A DNA stretch of 64,000 bases, from positions 558,001-622,000 of the forward strand of contig NZ_JASGKT010000002.1 in NCBI RefSeq assembly GCF_047600445.1, read 5' to 3'. How positions within the stretch are numbered: the first letter of the stretch is position 1; each line of letters begins with the position of its first letter. Below, one piece after another: positions 9,597 to 18,972 of this stretch. This DNA comes from Piscinibacter sp047600445 (GTDB taxonomy: Bacteria > Pseudomonadota > Gammaproteobacteria > Burkholderiales > Burkholderiaceae_C). The position numbers were made by a program, and so were the translations under genes. Below the pieces are notes generated by a model. It saw only the letters and a program-made list of their open reading frames with translations. It did not search any database and was not told the DNA's origin.

Positions 9597-9962
9597 ATGC
9601 CGATCCAGAAGATCCTGCTGGTCGACGACTCCAAGACCGAGCTGCACCACCTCTCCGAGCTGCTGACCAAGCGCGGCTACGCCGTGCGCACCGCCGAGAA
9701 CGGCGAGGAGGCGATGCGCCGCCTCGGCGAGGAGAAGCCCGACCTGATCCTGATGGACGTGGTGATGCCCGGCCTGAACGGCTTCCAGCTCACCCGCGCG
9801 ATCACGCGCGACGCGCGCTTCACCGACGTGCCCGTGATCATGTGCACCAGCAAGAACCAGGAGACCGACAAGGTCTGGGGCATGCGCCAGGGCGCGCGCG
9901 ACTACATCGTCAAGCCGGTCGATCCGGACGAGCTGGTCTCCAAGATCCGCGCCTTCGACTGA
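9597..9962 (+). CDS. pilH: Twitching motility response regulator PilH
   Basis: Second single-domain CheY-like receiver, 121 residues, starting MPIQKILLVDDSKTELHHLS. LILMDVVMPGLNGFQ contains phospho-acceptor Asp54; MCTSKNQETDKVWGMRQGA and YIVKPVD are characteristic of PilH. I chose the ATG at 9597 because the beta1 strand then begins directly; a frame extension to 9558 would overlap pilG. PilH is thought to act as phosphate sink or retraction-side regulator of PilG. It lies between pilG and pilI in the conserved order. Confidence 0.93.
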   Translation: MPIQKILLVDDSKTELHHLSELLTKRGYAVRTAENGEEAMRRLGEEKPDLILMDVVMPGLNGFQLTRAITRDARFTDVPVIMCTSKNQETDKVWGMRQGARDYIVKPVDPDELVSKIRAFD

Positions 9963-9986
9963 CGACTCGACGACCACAGCGACTCC

Positions 9987-10505
9987 ATGGCCAAGAAGGA
10001 AGCCCTGCGCGAATTGCAAAGCCGGCTCGCCGAGCGGCTGCAGGCGGCGCGCACGCAGCAGCGCGGCAGCTCGTGGCTGGCCGTCGAGGTGGCCGGCCAC
10101 GGCCTGCTGTTCCCGCTGCGCGAGGCCGGCGAGATCTTCGCGATGGCGCCGCTGGTGCCCGTGCCGCACACCCACCGCTGGTTCATGGGCGTGGCCAACC
10201 TGCGCGGCCACCTGCACGGCGTGGTCGACCTGGCCGGCTTCCTGGGCGTCAAGGCGGCCGAGCCGGTGGCGCAGCAGGCGCAACTGGTCGGCTTCAACCA
10301 GGCGCTCGACCTGAACTGCGTGCTGCTGGTCGACCGCCTCGCGGGCCTGCGTGGCGAAGACCAGCTCGTGCGCGAGGCCGCCGACGCCGCGCCGCGGCCG
10401 GCCTTCGTCGGCGCGCGCTTCCGCGATGCCGCCGGGCGCACCTGGCAGGAACTGAGTCTCGCCGCCCTGGCCGGCGACGAGGCATTTCTGAAGATCGTCG
10501 GCTGA
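9987..10505 (+). CDS. pilI: CheW-like coupling protein PilI
   Basis: 172-residue CheW-domain scaffold that couples the chemoreceptor PilJ to the kinase ChpA. SSWLAVEVAGHGLLFPLREAG starts the CheW fold and VPHTHRWFMGVANLRGHLHG is its conserved NLRG-type core. The C-terminal RTWQELSLAALAGDEAFLKI is typical of PilI. A charged helix precedes the domain (about residues 1-28). It is 24 bases after pilH and 38 before pilJ in the same transcription unit. Confidence 0.9.
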   Translation: MAKKEALRELQSRLAERLQAARTQQRGSSWLAVEVAGHGLLFPLREAGEIFAMAPLVPVPHTHRWFMGVANLRGHLHGVVDLAGFLGVKAAEPVAQQAQLVGFNQALDLNCVLLVDRLAGLRGEDQLVREAADAAPRPAFVGARFRDAAGRTWQELSLAALAGDEAFLKIVG

Positions 10506-10543
10506 CCCGCTCAACCGCTCAACCAGAAGCACACGAGGAAACC

Positions 10544-12868
10544 ATGAGCTTCCTGAACAAGATCAAGGGATTGGGGGGGCGCAAGGACGGCGCCGACCTG
10601 GACACGCTCGAGCAGGATCGCTTCGACGAGCCCGGCCGCGACGACCTGCCCCTGCCCGGCGCGGGCGGCACGGTGGCGCTGGACGTCGGCGCGCTGCACC
10701 AGCCGACCGCGCAGATGGACAGCTCCATCATCACCGAGGCCGCGCCGTCGGAATACGCCGAGCTGGCCGAGTCGCGCGGCGCCTCCGGTCCCGAGACCCT
10801 GGCCGCGGCGGCGGGCGGCCTGCCGGTGATCGGCGGGCGCCCGGTCGGCGAGCAGCAGCGCATCCTCGGCGGCCTGGTGCTGCTGGGCGTGATCGGCGTG
10901 ATCGCGACCACCATCCTCTCGCTGAGTTCGGCCAGCAAGGGCTCGGCCCAGGTGGGCGCCACCGGCCAGGCGCTGATGCAGTCGCAGCGGCTCGCGAAGT
11001 CGGTGTCGCAGGCGCTGATCGGCAGCCCGCAGGCCTTCCCGGAAGTGAAGGAGAGCTCCGACGTGCTGGCGCGCACCGTGCGCGAGCTGAAGACCGGCGA
11101 AGGCGCGCTGGCCGCCGCGCCGGCCGACGTGCAGGGCCTGCTCGACCCGCTGCTGCCGCTGGTCGACCGCGCCGAGAAGAACGCCACCACCGTGCTGGCG
11201 CAGCAGAAGATCCTGACCCAGGTCGGCCAGGCGCTGCGCAGCATCAACCGCCAGTCGTCCGACCTGCTCGAGATCGCCGAGACCGTCTCCTCGCTGAAGC
11301 TGCAGCAGGACGCCTCTCCGGCCGAGCTGTCGGCGGTCGGCCAGCTCGTGATGCTGACGCAGCGCATCGGCAAGTCGGCCAACGAATTCCTGACGATGGA
11401 AGGCGTGTCGCCCGAGGCGGTGTTCCTGCTCGGCAAGGACCTGAACTCGTTCCGCGAGATCGCCACCGGGCTGCTCGAAGGCAGCCAGGAACTGCGCCTG
11501 CCCGCCACGAAGGACGCGCAGACCAAGGAACGCCTGACCGCGCTGCTCAAGCAGTACGAAGAGACGCGCACGCAGGCCGGCGCCATCCTGGGCAACCTGC
11601 AGGGCCTGGTGTCGGCGCGCGAGGCGCAGGTCTCGATCATCGGCGACAGCGAACCGCTGCGCACCGGCCTGGAAGGCGTGCAGGAGGCGCTGGCGCGGCA
11701 GACCGGCTTCGGTTTCGGCAGCTTCCTCGCGCTGCTGCTGTTCGCCGCGATGATCGTCGTCGGCGGCGTCGGCTTCCTGCGCCTGTACGTGCGCGACCAG
11801 GCGCAGCGCGCCCAGCTCGCCGAGACGCAGCGCCTGGAGGCCGAGCGCCAGGAGCAGGAGGCCAAGCGCGTCAACGACGCCAACCAGGCGGCGATTCTGC
11901 GGCTGATGAACGAACTGCAGACGGTGGCCGAAGGCGACCTGACGCAGCAGGCCACGGTGACCGAGGACATCACCGGCGCCATCGCCGACTCGGTGAACTA
12001 CACCGTGGAGGAACTGCGCTCGCTGGTGTCGCAGGTGCAGGGCACGGTGACGCGCGTGACCGAGACCACGCAGCAGGTGGAAGCCACCTCGACCGAGCTG
12101 CTCGCCGCCTCCACCGAGCAGCTTCGCGAGATCCGCGACACCGGCGAGTCGGTGCTGCAGATGGCCGGCCGGATCAACGACGTGTCGGGCAAGGCGCAGG
12201 AAACCGCCCAGGTGGCGCGCCAGTCGCGCGACGCCGCCGAGCAGGGCCTGCGCGCGGTGCAGAACACCATCGGCGGCATGAACATGCTGCGCGACCAGAT
12301 CCAGGAGACCTCCAAGCGCATCAAGCGCCTGGGCGAGTCGTCGCAGGAGATCGGCGAAATCACCGAGCTGATCTCGGACATCACCGAGCAGACCAACGTG
12401 CTGGCGCTGAACGCCGCCATCCAGGCGGCCTCGGCCGGCGAGGCGGGACGCGGCTTCTCCGTCGTGGCGGAGGAAGTGCAGCGCCTGGCCGAACGCTCGG
12501 CCGACGCGACGCGCCAGATCGCCGCGCTGGTCAAGACCATTCAGACCGACACGCAGGACGCCGTGGGCGCGATGGAGCGCAGCACGCAGGGCGTGGTCGA
12601 GAACGCCCGCCTGTCCGACGCCGCCGGCACCGCGCTGGGCGAGATCGACCGCGTGTCGCGCGAGCTGTCCGACCTGATCGCGCAGATCTCCAACCAGGCG
12701 CAGGAAGAGGCGCGTTCGGCCAACGTGGTGGCCTCGAACATCCAGCACATCTTCGCGGTGACCGAGCAGACCGGCGAGGGCACGCGCTCGACCGCCGCGA
12801 TGGTGCGCGAGCTGTCGCGCACCGCCGAGGAACTGAAGCAGTCCGTCGCCCGATTCAAGATCGAGTGA
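10544..12868 (+). CDS. pilJ: Methyl-accepting chemotaxis protein PilJ
   Basis: 774-residue chemoreceptor of the Pil-Chp system. The ATG at 10544 gives MSFLNKIKGLGGRKDG after an AGGAA box. A cytoplasmic N-terminal extension of about 100 residues precedes a first transmembrane helix (about 106-130, LGGLVLLGVIGVIATTILSL). The periplasmic part shows two PilJ-type repeats (QRLAKSVSQAL and QRIGKSANEFL). The second helix is near 390-415, followed by a HAMP region and a long signalling coiled coil. The hairpin tip EQTNVLALNAAIQAASAGEA is the highly conserved kinase-contact region. It feeds surface-contact information through PilI to ChpA. Confidence 0.95.
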   Translation: MSFLNKIKGLGGRKDGADLDTLEQDRFDEPGRDDLPLPGAGGTVALDVGALHQPTAQMDSSIITEAAPSEYAELAESRGASGPETLAAAAGGLPVIGGRPVGEQQRILGGLVLLGVIGVIATTILSLSSASKGSAQVGATGQALMQSQRLAKSVSQALIGSPQAFPEVKESSDVLARTVRELKTGEGALAAAPADVQGLLDPLLPLVDRAEKNATTVLAQQKILTQVGQALRSINRQSSDLLEIAETVSSLKLQQDASPAELSAVGQLVMLTQRIGKSANEFLTMEGVSPEAVFLLGKDLNSFREIATGLLEGSQELRLPATKDAQTKERLTALLKQYEETRTQAGAILGNLQGLVSAREAQVSIIGDSEPLRTGLEGVQEALARQTGFGFGSFLALLLFAAMIVVGGVGFLRLYVRDQAQRAQLAETQRLEAERQEQEAKRVNDANQAAILRLMNELQTVAEGDLTQQATVTEDITGAIADSVNYTVEELRSLVSQVQGTVTRVTETTQQVEATSTELLAASTEQLREIRDTGESVLQMAGRINDVSGKAQETAQVARQSRDAAEQGLRAVQNTIGGMNMLRDQIQETSKRIKRLGESSQEIGEITELISDITEQTNVLALNAAIQAASAGEAGRGFSVVAEEVQRLAERSADATRQIAALVKTIQTDTQDAVGAMERSTQGVVENARLSDAAGTALGEIDRVSRELSDLIAQISNQAQEEARSANVVASNIQHIFAVTEQTGEGTRSTAAMVRELSRTAEELKQSVARFKIE

Positions 12869-12896
12869 CCCGCCCCGCCTGAGACCCGAGCACCGC

Positions 12897-15800
12897 ATGG
12901 ACACGCGAACCGCCCCGAATGCCACGACGCGGGGCGCACCCGCCGATGACCTGAGCGCCCTGGCCTGGGTGCAGGAAGAGCTGCGCCGCACGCTGGAGGC
13001 GGCGCACAAGTCGCTGCGCCGCTGCCTGAAGGAGGCCGAGGCCGTCGGCGGCTCCGATGTCGACACCGTCGACCCGGCCGTGCTGCGCAGCGCGCGCAGC
13101 GCCATCCACCAGGGCGCCGGCGCGCTCGAGCTGGTGGGCCTGCCCGACGCCGCGCTGGTGCTGCGCGCCAGCGAGTCGCTGGTGCAGAAGTTCGTCGCCA
13201 AGCCGCACAAGCTGACGCCGCAGGTGGTCGAGCAGGTGGAGCACGCCTCGTTCGCGCTGCTCGACTACCTGGCGCGGCTGCTGGCCGGCAAGCCGGTGTC
13301 GGCGCTGGCGCTGTTCCCTCAGTACCGCGCCGTGCAGGAAGCCGCCGGCGCCGAGCGCATCCACCCGGCCGATTTGTGGAACGTCGACTGGCGCTGGCGC
13401 GAGATCGCCTCCGACCCCGGCGTGCCGCCGCGCGCGCTCGACGACGCGACGCGCACCGCGATGGAAGGCCACCTGCTGGGCATCATGCGCACGCCGCAGC
13501 CGGTGCTGGCCGCCGCGCGCATGAGCGAGGGCTGCGCCGGCCTGGGCGCGGCCGCGGCCGACCCGCAGGTGGCGACGCTGTGGAAGCTCGCCTCGGCGGT
13601 GTTCGAGGCGCAGGCGCAGGGCCTGCTCGGCTTCGACGTGTTCAGCAAGCGCGTCGCCTCGCGCCTGCTGGCGCAGTACCGCGTGCTCGAACGCGGCCAG
13701 AACGAGGTCTCCGAGCGGCTCGCTCAGGACCTGCTGTTCTTCTGCGCGCAGGCCGAGTCCCCCGGCGACGGCAAGCGCGCGCCGCGCCTGGCCGCGGTGC
13801 GCCAGGCCTATGCGCTGGCGCACCACGTGCCGGTCGACTACCAGGCCAGCACGCTGGGCCGCTTCGACCCGGCGGTGGTCGTGCAGGCGCGCAAGCGTGT
13901 CGCCGCCGCGAAGGAATCGTGGCAGGGCGTGGCCGGCGGCGAGCTGCATCGCCTGTCGGGCCTGAACGAGCAGTTCGCGCTGGTCGGCGATTCGCTCAAG
14001 CGCCTGTTCCCGCTCGGCGAGGCCTTCGCCGCCGAGCTGCAGATGGCGGTGGCGCAGACGCTGCAGAAAGGCGCAGCGCCCGAGCCGCAGCTCGCGATGG
14101 AAGTGGCCACCAGCCTGCTGTACGTCGAGGCGGCGCTGGAAGACTCCGATTTCGACAACCCCGAGCAGGCCGAGCGCGTGCGCCGGCTGGCCGACCGGCT
14201 CGGCTCGGTGCGCGACGGGCGCAGCCCCGAGCCGCTCGAGCCGTGGATGGAGGAGCTGTACCGCCGCGTCTCCGACCGCCAGACCATGGGCAGCGTGGTG
14301 CAGGAGTTGCGCGCCTCGCTGGCCGAGACCGAGAAGGCGATCGACCAGTTCTTCCGCAACCCCGCCGGACGCGAGGTGCTGATCCCGGTGCCCAACCAGC
14401 TCGGCGCGATGCGCGGCGTGCTGTCGGTGCTGGGCGTCGAGCAGGCCACCGCCGCGCTGCTGCGCATGCGCGACGAGATCGAGGGCCTGATCCAGACCGA
14501 GGTCGACCCGGCGCGCGTCGCGCAGACCGGCCTGTTCGACCGCATCGCCGGCAACCTCGGCGCGCTCGGCTTCCTGATCGACATGCTCAGCGTGCAGCCG
14601 CAGATGGCCAAGTCGCTGTTCGTGTTCGACCCGCGCAGCGGCACGCTGGACCCGGTGATGGGCCGCGGCCCGAGCACGCGCCACGCGGGCAGCGTGCCGC
14701 CGGTGGAGCCGCGCCTGATCGAGCAGGCGCAGAACCTGGCGATGGCCGCCGACAACCCCGAGGTGCCGGTGGCCGAGGTCGCGCGCGACCTCGAACGCCT
14801 GTCGCACGAGGCGCACATGGCCGACCAGGACAGCCTGGCCGACACCGTGGACCGCACACGCGAGGCGCTGGCGCGCGCCGCCGACGCCGACGACCGCGAG
14901 GGCGTGGCCTCGGTGCGCGGCGAGCTGACCGACATGCTGGTCGACTTCGTGCACAGCAGCTCCGAGCCGATGGGCCTGGAGCCCGAGATCGCCGAGCTGC
15001 GCGCCGCGCCGCTGCCGCCCAGCCTGCCGGCCGTCGAGTCCGAGCTGGCCGAAGACGACGAGATGCGCGAGGTCTTCCTCGAGGAAGCGCGCGAGGTGAT
15101 CGCCGACGCCCGCGGCGCGACCGAGGGGCTGGCGCAGGCGCCGTCCGACGTGGCGTTGACGACCACGGTGCGGCGCGCCTTCCACACGCTCAAGGGCAGC
15201 TCGCGCATGGTCGGGCTGAAGGAGTTCGGCGAAGCCGCCTGGGCCTGCGAGCAGATCTACAACACGCAACTGGCCGAGAGCCGCGCCGCCGAGCCGGCGC
15301 TGATCGCGTTCACCCAGTCGGTGTTCGGCGAGCTGTCGGGCTGGGTCGAGGACATCGCCGCGCGCCGCGACGCGGCGCGCAGCGCCGCCGGCATCAAGGC
15401 TGCCGCGCAGCGCCTGAGCGCGGGCGAGGCGCCGCCCGAGGTGTCGTTCGAGCTGAACCTGGGGGCGCTCGACGCGGCTCCGGCCGCCGAGCCCGCCGCC
15501 GTGCCCTCGGTTGCCGACCTCGACCTGGACATCGCCGCGCCGGCCGACGACGGCTTCGACCCGCAGGCCACGCAGCCGCTGCCGCTGGCCGAACTGCCCA
15601 GCGACGCGGCCGCGATGCCGGACCTGTCGCTCGACCTGATCGACCTCGATCTCGGCGAGGCGCCGGCGCTGCCGGAAGTCGCCGAAGCGGCCCCGGCCAT
15701 CGAGCCCGAGCCCGTGCCGACCGAAGACGACAACGTCAAGGTCGTCGGGCCGCTGCGCATCGGCATTCCGCTGTTCAACATCTACCTCAACGAGGCCGAC

Positions 15801-18800
15801 GAACTTTCGCGCCGCCTGACCACCGAGGTGGCCGAGTGGGCGATGGAGCTGCACCGCCCGATCGGCGAGACGCCGATCGCGCTGGCGCATTCGCTGGCCG
15901 GCAGCTCGGCCACGGTCGGCTTCAACGACCTGTCGCACCTGGCACGCGCGCTCGAACACGCGCAGGCGCGCTCGCAGGCGATCGGCCACGGCACGCCCGA
16001 GGAGGCACGGCTGTTCGTCGACACCGCGGAGGAGATCCGCCGCCTGCTGCACCAGTTCGCCGCCGGCTTCCTGAAGGAGCCGCAGCCCGAGCTGCTGGCG
16101 CGGCTGGCCGAGCACGAGCTGGAATCGGCGCGCCGCCTGGAGGCCGCCACCGCCGCCGCCGAACTGCCGCCGGCCACCGGCCTGGGCGAGCTGGACGTGG
16201 CGCCGCCGATCGAGCGCATCACCCTGGACGCCGCGCCGCCCACCGAGCCCGCGCCGCTGACCGCGCCGGCGCCGTTCCAGAGCAGCGGCCCGGGTACCAC
16301 CTCGTTCGGCGTGCTCGACGCGCGCATCGATGCGCTCGGCGTGACCGAGCTGAAGCCGCTGCCCGAGCTGCCGGCCGCGCCAGCGCTGCCGGTGCGCGAG
16401 ATCCCCATCGAAGGCACCGAGGACATCGACGCGGTCGACGCGGTCGATGCCGAGCTGTTCCCGATCTTCGAGGAAGAGGGCCAGGACCTGCTGCCGCGCC
16501 TGGCCACCGAACTGCGCGACTGGGCGCGCCGGCCGGCCGAGACCAGCCACGCCGCCGCCTGCATGCGCACGCTGCACACGCTCAAGGGCGGCGCGCGCCT
16601 GGCCGGCGCGATGCGCCTGGGCGAGATGGCGCACCGCCTGGAGACGCGCATCGAGCAACTGCTGGCCGACACGCCGGTGGCCGCCGCCGATGTCGAGCAG
16701 CTCCAGTCGCGCGCCGACGGCCTGAGCCAGGTGTTCGAACTGCTGCGCGCCCGCGACGCGCAGGCCTACGCCGAGGCCGCCGCTGCGGTGTCCGCCGCGC
16801 CGGAACCGCGCGTCGCGGAGCCGCCGGCGGCGCCCGAACCGGTGGCCGAGGCGCAGCCGGCCGCCGAGCCCGAGTTCGTGGCCGAGGCGCCCGCGCCGGC
16901 CGCTGCCGACATCGCCCCCGAGGCGGTGCCCGCCGAGCCGCCGCCGGCCGCCGCCGTGGCGGCGCCGGTGGCCGGGCTGGTGCCCATCGACTGGTCGCGC
17001 TTCGCGCTCGGCGGCGCCAGCGCGCGCGTGGTGGCCGACAAGTCGCACAGCGCCGCGCAGACCGCGGTGCGGGTGCGCGCGCCGCTGCTCGACCGGCTGG
17101 TCAACCAGGCCGGCGAGGTGTCGATCACGCGCTCGCGCATCGAGTCGGAGGTGGGCCAGATCCGCGGCTCGCTGGCCGACCTGACCGAAAACCTCGAACG
17201 CCTGCGCCAGCAGCTTCGCGACATCGAGCTGCAGGCCGAGACGCAGATGAGCTCGCGGCTGGAGGCCGCCAAGGCCGCCTCGCAGTCGTTCGACCCGCTG
17301 GAGTTCGACCGCTTCACGCGCTTCCAGGAGATCACGCGCATGATGGCCGAGTCGGTCAACGACGTGGCCACGGTGCAGCGCACGCTGCAGCGCTCGCTGG
17401 ACAGCACCGAGGACGAGCTGGCCACCCAGGCGCGCCTGACGCGCGACCTGCAGGACGACCTGCTGCGCACGCGCATGGTGGAGTTCGAGGGCCAGTCCGA
17501 CCGGCTGTACCGCGTCGTGCGCCAGGCCGCCAAGGAAACCGGCAAGCAGGTGCGGTTGGACATCGTCGGCGGCTCGATCGAAATCGACCGCGGCGTGCTC
17601 GACCGCATGGTCGGCTCCTTCGAGCACCTGCTGCGCAACAGCGTGACGCACGGCATCGAGGCGCCCGAGGCGCGTGTGGCCGCCGGCAAGGACGCCGCCG
17701 GCGCGGTGCTGGTCACGGTCACGCAGGAAGGCAACGAAGTCGGCATCGAGTTCCGCGACGACGGGCGCGGCCTGGACCTGCCGCGCATCCGCGCCAAGGC
17801 CGAGGCGATGGGCCTGCTCGGCGCCGGCCAGGAAGTCGGCGACGCCGAACTCGCCAACCTGATCTTCTCGGCCGGCTTCAGCACCGCCGAGAGCGTCACC
17901 GAACTGGCCGGCCGCGGCGTCGGCATGGACGTGGTGCGCTCGGAAGTCAACGCGATGGGCGGCCGCATCGAGACCGCCACCGCCGCCGGCCAGGGCAGCT
18001 CGTTCAAGCTGGTGCTGCCGCTGACCACGGCGGTGACGCAGGTGGTGATGCTGCGCTGCGGCGAGGCCACCGTCGCCGTGCCCTCGACGCTGATCGAGAT
18101 CGTGCGCCGCGCCACGCCAGCCGAGATCCAGCAGGCCTATGCCAGCGGCAGCTACGAGCTGGGCGAGCGCGTGCTGCCGTTCTTCTGGCTCGGCGCGCTG
18201 CTGCAGCTCGGCGCCGCGCCGCAGGAAGGCTCCGGCCGTACGCGCCCGGTGGTGGTGGTGCGCAGCGCGCAGCAGCGCGTGGCACTGCACGTCGACGAAG
18301 TGCTGGGCAACCAGGAAGTGGTGGTCAAGAACCTCGGGCCACAGCTCTCGCGCCTGCCCGGCCTGGCCGGCATGACGCTGCTCGCCTCGGGCGCGGTGGC
18401 GCTGATCTACAACCCGGTGGCGCTGGCCACGCTGTACGGCGACGCGGCGCGCGCCGCGACCTCCGCCGCGCTGCACGGCGAGCCGGCCGCCGGCGCGCCG
18501 CAGGCGCCCAGCGCGGCGCGGCCCGAGCCGCAGATCGCCGCCGCGCCGCTGGTGCTGGTGGTCGACGATTCGCTGACGGTGCGCCGCGTCACCCAGCGCC
18601 TGCTGGTGCGCGAGGGCTACCGCGTCGTCACCGCCAAGGACGGCATCGACGCGCTCGAACGCCTGGCCGAGGAGCGGCCGCAGGTGGTGCTGTCGGACAT
18701 CGAGATGCCGCGCATGGACGGCTTCGACCTGGTGCGCAACATCCGCGGCGACGCGCGCCTGCGCGACCTGCCGGTGATCATGATCACCTCGCGCATCGCG

Positions 18801-18926
18801 CAGAAGCACCGCGATTACGCCGCCGAGCTGGGCGTCGACCACTACCTCGGCAAGCCGTACTCGGAAGAAGACCTGCTGGCGCTGATCGGACGCTACACCG
18901 CCGTCGCGTCGGCCGGCGCGGCGTGA
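12897..18926 (+). CDS. chpA: Hybrid histidine kinase ChpA of the twitching chemosensory system
   Basis: 2009-residue CheA-type hybrid kinase. Three histidine phosphotransfer domains keep the phosphorylatable His: His763 (FHTLKGSSRMVG), His998 (LAHSLAGSSATVG) and His1227 (LHTLKGGARLAG). Earlier Hpt-like helical bundles near 50-110 and 470-560 lack it. Ala/Pro/Glu-rich linkers separate the modules. The P3 dimerisation helices cover roughly 1400-1530. The ATPase follows: N-box HLLRNSVTHGIEAPE near 1577, G1 FRDDGRGLDL, G2 GRGVGMDVV near 1673. A CheW domain then leads to a terminal receiver (about 1884-2005) with acceptor Asp1934 in LSDIEMPRMDG. It should phosphorylate PilG and PilH. No pilK or chpB methylation genes follow; a GGDEF gene does. 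Confidence 0.95.
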   Translation: MDTRTAPNATTRGAPADDLSALAWVQEELRRTLEAAHKSLRRCLKEAEAVGGSDVDTVDPAVLRSARSAIHQGAGALELVGLPDAALVLRASESLVQKFVAKPHKLTPQVVEQVEHASFALLDYLARLLAGKPVSALALFPQYRAVQEAAGAERIHPADLWNVDWRWREIASDPGVPPRALDDATRTAMEGHLLGIMRTPQPVLAAARMSEGCAGLGAAAADPQVATLWKLASAVFEAQAQGLLGFDVFSKRVASRLLAQYRVLERGQNEVSERLAQDLLFFCAQAESPGDGKRAPRLAAVRQAYALAHHVPVDYQASTLGRFDPAVVVQARKRVAAAKESWQGVAGGELHRLSGLNEQFALVGDSLKRLFPLGEAFAAELQMAVAQTLQKGAAPEPQLAMEVATSLLYVEAALEDSDFDNPEQAERVRRLADRLGSVRDGRSPEPLEPWMEELYRRVSDRQTMGSVVQELRASLAETEKAIDQFFRNPAGREVLIPVPNQLGAMRGVLSVLGVEQATAALLRMRDEIEGLIQTEVDPARVAQTGLFDRIAGNLGALGFLIDMLSVQPQMAKSLFVFDPRSGTLDPVMGRGPSTRHAGSVPPVEPRLIEQAQNLAMAADNPEVPVAEVARDLERLSHEAHMADQDSLADTVDRTREALARAADADDREGVASVRGELTDMLVDFVHSSSEPMGLEPEIAELRAAPLPPSLPAVESELAEDDEMREVFLEEAREVIADARGATEGLAQAPSDVALTTTVRRAFHTLKGSSRMVGLKEFGEAAWACEQIYNTQLAESRAAEPALIAFTQSVFGELSGWVEDIAARRDAARSAAGIKAAAQRLSAGEAPPEVSFELNLGALDAAPAAEPAAVPSVADLDLDIAAPADDGFDPQATQPLPLAELPSDAAAMPDLSLDLIDLDLGEAPALPEVAEAAPAIEPEPVPTEDDNVKVVGPLRIGIPLFNIYLNEADELSRRLTTEVAEWAMELHRPIGETPIALAHSLAGSSATVGFNDLSHLARALEHAQARSQAIGHGTPEEARLFVDTAEEIRRLLHQFAAGFLKEPQPELLARLAEHELESARRLEAATAAAELPPATGLGELDVAPPIERITLDAAPPTEPAPLTAPAPFQSSGPGTTSFGVLDARIDALGVTELKPLPELPAAPALPVREIPIEGTEDIDAVDAVDAELFPIFEEEGQDLLPRLATELRDWARRPAETSHAAACMRTLHTLKGGARLAGAMRLGEMAHRLETRIEQLLADTPVAAADVEQLQSRADGLSQVFELLRARDAQAYAEAAAAVSAAPEPRVAEPPAAPEPVAEAQPAAEPEFVAEAPAPAAADIAPEAVPAEPPPAAAVAAPVAGLVPIDWSRFALGGASARVVADKSHSAAQTAVRVRAPLLDRLVNQAGEVSITRSRIESEVGQIRGSLADLTENLERLRQQLRDIELQAETQMSSRLEAAKAASQSFDPLEFDRFTRFQEITRMMAESVNDVATVQRTLQRSLDSTEDELATQARLTRDLQDDLLRTRMVEFEGQSDRLYRVVRQAAKETGKQVRLDIVGGSIEIDRGVLDRMVGSFEHLLRNSVTHGIEAPEARVAAGKDAAGAVLVTVTQEGNEVGIEFRDDGRGLDLPRIRAKAEAMGLLGAGQEVGDAELANLIFSAGFSTAESVTELAGRGVGMDVVRSEVNAMGGRIETATAAGQGSSFKLVLPLTTAVTQVVMLRCGEATVAVPSTLIEIVRRATPAEIQQAYASGSYELGERVLPFFWLGALLQLGAAPQEGSGRTRPVVVVRSAQQRVALHVDEVLGNQEVVVKNLGPQLSRLPGLAGMTLLASGAVALIYNPVALATLYGDAARAATSAALHGEPAAGAPQAPSAARPEPQIAAAPLVLVVDDSLTVRRVTQRLLVREGYRVVTAKDGIDALERLAEERPQVVLSDIEMPRMDGFDLVRNIRGDARLRDLPVIMITSRIAQKHRDYAAELGVDHYLGKPYSEEDLLALIGRYTAVASAGAA

Positions 18927-18972
18927 CGCAGGCGCGGCGGCTTCCGGCAGGCGCAACGAGGGCGGCGCGCGC

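Noticed and set aside
9842..10543. Upstream extension of the pilJ frame over pilH and pilI
   Set aside because: It covers two well-supported genes in other frames; PilJ begins at MSFLNKIKG with a ribosome-binding site.
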